7,206 nt of DNA from NCBI GenBank assembly GCA_902797515.1, contig CADBSX010000141.1, positions 1-7,206 of the forward strand. The letters are read 5' to 3'. The DNA comes from an uncultured Eubacteriales bacterium (GTDB taxonomy: Bacteria > Bacillota > Clostridia > Christensenellales > Borkfalkiaceae). The translations under genes were made by a program, and so were the position numbers. The notes under the pieces were generated by a model. The model did not search any database. It saw only the letters and a list, made by a program, of their open reading frames with translations, and was not told the DNA's origin. Shown here one piece after another: positions 5,859-7,206 of the stretch; positions within the stretch are counted from its first letter, which is position 1, and each line of letters opens with the position of its first letter.

Positions 5859-7206
5859 TTACGCGGGAAGTAACTCTATCGTGTCGATATATATCGTCTT
5901 TCCGCTGTGATTGAACGCGATACTTGTAAACGAACTGAAGTCTTTGCCGAGGTCGATCTCAACTCTCACGACTTGTTGCTGTCTTCCGGCGATATCCACG
6001 GAAAAATAACCGCTACCGAAACCGTCGATCCATATAAAGTTGTTGAGAGAGGTTACTTCGGTATCCGTATCGACGTAAATATATAAAGCGAGTTTTCTGA
6101 ACGTCGCGCCGAGATTAACGCTTCTTACTTTATATTGTCCGTCTTCAAGCTCGTAATGCGTTACGTAATGCCAACCGCTGATATATTTCATCTTCGCGCC
6201 TTCGTCGATTTTAAGTTCCTCTTCTTTTTCGATCGTCGGCGTATTCGAAAAATTATATGCGAATACTTTTCCCGCCTGATATTGTCCGCTTACCGCAACG
6301 TAATGCGGTCTTGCCTCGTCGAAAGACGCCCAGAGGAAACCTCTCTTTACCGTTTTTTCGAGGTAAACCTCTTCCGTGGAAACGTTGGTCATTTTGACGT
6401 AATAATTATTTACGGCGTTATCTACGGGAACGGTATATTTTCCGTCCGCTTTCGCAAGCGTGTTCCACGTTTCGCCGTCCGCCGAATAACTTACCGCCGT
6501 TTCGCCCAAAGCCGCGATTTCCGAGGGGAACAAAGACGTGGATTTAAGCTCCGCGTTGAATTCTATTCCCGTCTGGAAATATCCGTCGGGCGCGCCGCCT
6601 ACGTAAAGTTCTTTTTCCGCGCAGATATTATCGACGTAATAGTGAGTATTTACATCGGTTTTGAAGAGAACACAGATTACGTTGTCGATTTCTTCTCCTA
6701 AAGTTATAATGTTTTTACGCGCGGCTTCCCCTCTCGCGGGAACGGTGATATTCGACGAAGTTACAACGAAAACTCTTCCGCCTTTTCTCGTATAGACCTC
6801 TGTTTCCAGCGATTTTTCCTCGTCGAGAACGCCGCCTTTGATATAAGCCGAAAGTTTATTCGTCTTAAACGGAAGAACTACCGCTTGTTTCCACACGGGA
6901 CCGTCCCAAGAATTAGTGCGCAACATCTTCAGCGAATAACCGCCCTCGTAAGACCACTCGTTGCTCACTTCGCAGGTGTCCTGACAGTCTGTTCTCGCCT
7001 GAAATACTCCGCCGCCATCCAAGAACGCCGTTATATTCGTGCGCTGATAAGTCGAGAAATTGTAAGAGCCCGTTTCCCAAAGATTGCGTTCTTCCTCGGT
7101 ATCGAAACCTATTATCTGCGCTCTGTTGGCAACGTAGTTGTAATTGAGAGTAAACTCCGCTCCGTCGAGAGTTACGACCTTTTCTTCGTCGAGACCGACG
7201 GCGTAA
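5859..7206 (-). CDS. Modular surface protein, C-terminal part (N-terminus beyond right edge)
   Basis: The frame is open from the right window edge to the TAA at 5861-5859 and gives 448 residues without a start. The TTG near 7022 lies inside the domain and is not a credible start. Residues about 30-200 form a carbohydrate-binding-module-like beta-sandwich: it opens with IIGFDTEEE, has the SLKM...NSWDG signature at 91-102 and closes with YYVDNI at 189-194. Residues about 203-288 look Ig-like (VSYSADGETW at 238-247). Residues about 289-448 form a second sandwich that closes with IYIDTIELLPA at the C-terminus. A CQDTC pair sits at residues 74-78. No catalytic motif, membrane segment or cell-wall sorting signal is visible in this part. 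The gene is followed after 97 bases by a larger protein built from the same module types, so a joint role at the cell surface in glycan binding is likely but inferred. The domain types are judged by eye; the specific family is not known. Confidence 0.85.
   Translation of the reverse strand, partial: YAVGLDEEKVVTLDGAEFTLNYNYVANRAQIIGFDTEEERNLWETGSYNFSTYQRTNITAFLDGGGVFQARTDCQDTCEVSNEWSYEGGYSLKMLRTNSWDGPVWKQAVVLPFKTNKLSAYIKGGVLDEEKSLETEVYTRKGGRVFVVTSSNITVPARGEAARKNIITLGEEIDNVICVLFKTDVNTHYYVDNICAEKELYVGGAPDGYFQTGIEFNAELKSTSLFPSEIAALGETAVSYSADGETWNTLAKADGKYTVPVDNAVNNYYVKMTNVSTEEVYLEKTVKRGFLWASFDEARPHYVAVSGQYQAGKVFAYNFSNTPTIEKEEELKIDEGAKMKYISGWHYVTHYELEDGQYKVRSVNLGATFRKLALYIYVDTDTEVTSLNNFIWIDGFGSGYFSVDIAGRQQQVVRVEIDLGKDFSSFTSIAFNHSGKTIYIDTIELLPA

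Noticed and set aside
5859..7022. TTG at 7022 as the real start of the first gene
   Set aside because: The same frame is open for another 61 codons to the window edge and encodes a sensible domain opening (IIGFDTEEE). The TTG codes an internal Leu.

Overview
The window is almost entirely coding. It holds three genes, all on the minus strand and pointing the same way, so transcription runs from high to low coordinates. Two gene ends are cut by the window edges. Nothing on the plus strand looks like a gene. No tRNA, rRNA, CRISPR array, insertion sequence or attachment site was seen.

Layout in transcription order. (1) 7206-5859: the C-terminal 448 residues of a modular extracellular protein made of beta-sandwich, Ig-like and beta-sandwich domains. 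(2) 5858-5762: a 97-base gap with a perfect 12-bp GC-rich hairpin, a smaller hairpin and a ribosome binding site. (3) 5761-1067: a 1564-residue lipoprotein with a clear signal peptide and lipobox. It consists of about nine Ig-like domains alternating with five carbohydrate-binding-module-like beta-sandwich units and has no recognisable catalytic domain. (4) 1066-1035: a 32-base gap with a strong Shine-Dalgarno sequence. (5) 1034-1: the first 344 residues of a lipoprotein sugar-binding component of an ABC importer (extracellular solute-binding protein family 1 type), cut by the left edge.

The organism is most likely a Gram-positive-type anaerobe of the Clostridia. Both complete N-termini carry lipoprotein signals, and an ABC-type sugar-binding lipoprotein is encoded beside the surface proteins. 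The binding protein also has a GPDGKxGTYDDGLP-type segment that I associate with clostridial family-1 binding proteins. Codon use combines frequent ATA (Ile) and AGA (Arg) with many GCG, TCG and GGC codons. I cannot name a genus.

Working model (inference): two related, multi-domain, membrane-anchored surface proteins hold or scan a glycan outside the cell. The solute-binding lipoprotein then captures the oligosaccharides and hands them to permeases that would lie beyond the left edge. The surface proteins share short signatures with each other (S-[LMF]-x-[LIM] followed by W-x-G about 10 residues later, and a closing Y-[ILV]-D-[DNT]-I). They therefore appear to be built from one module family by duplication. 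The most distinctive content is the 1564-residue, enzyme-free, repeated-module lipoprotein placed directly upstream of an ABC binding protein.
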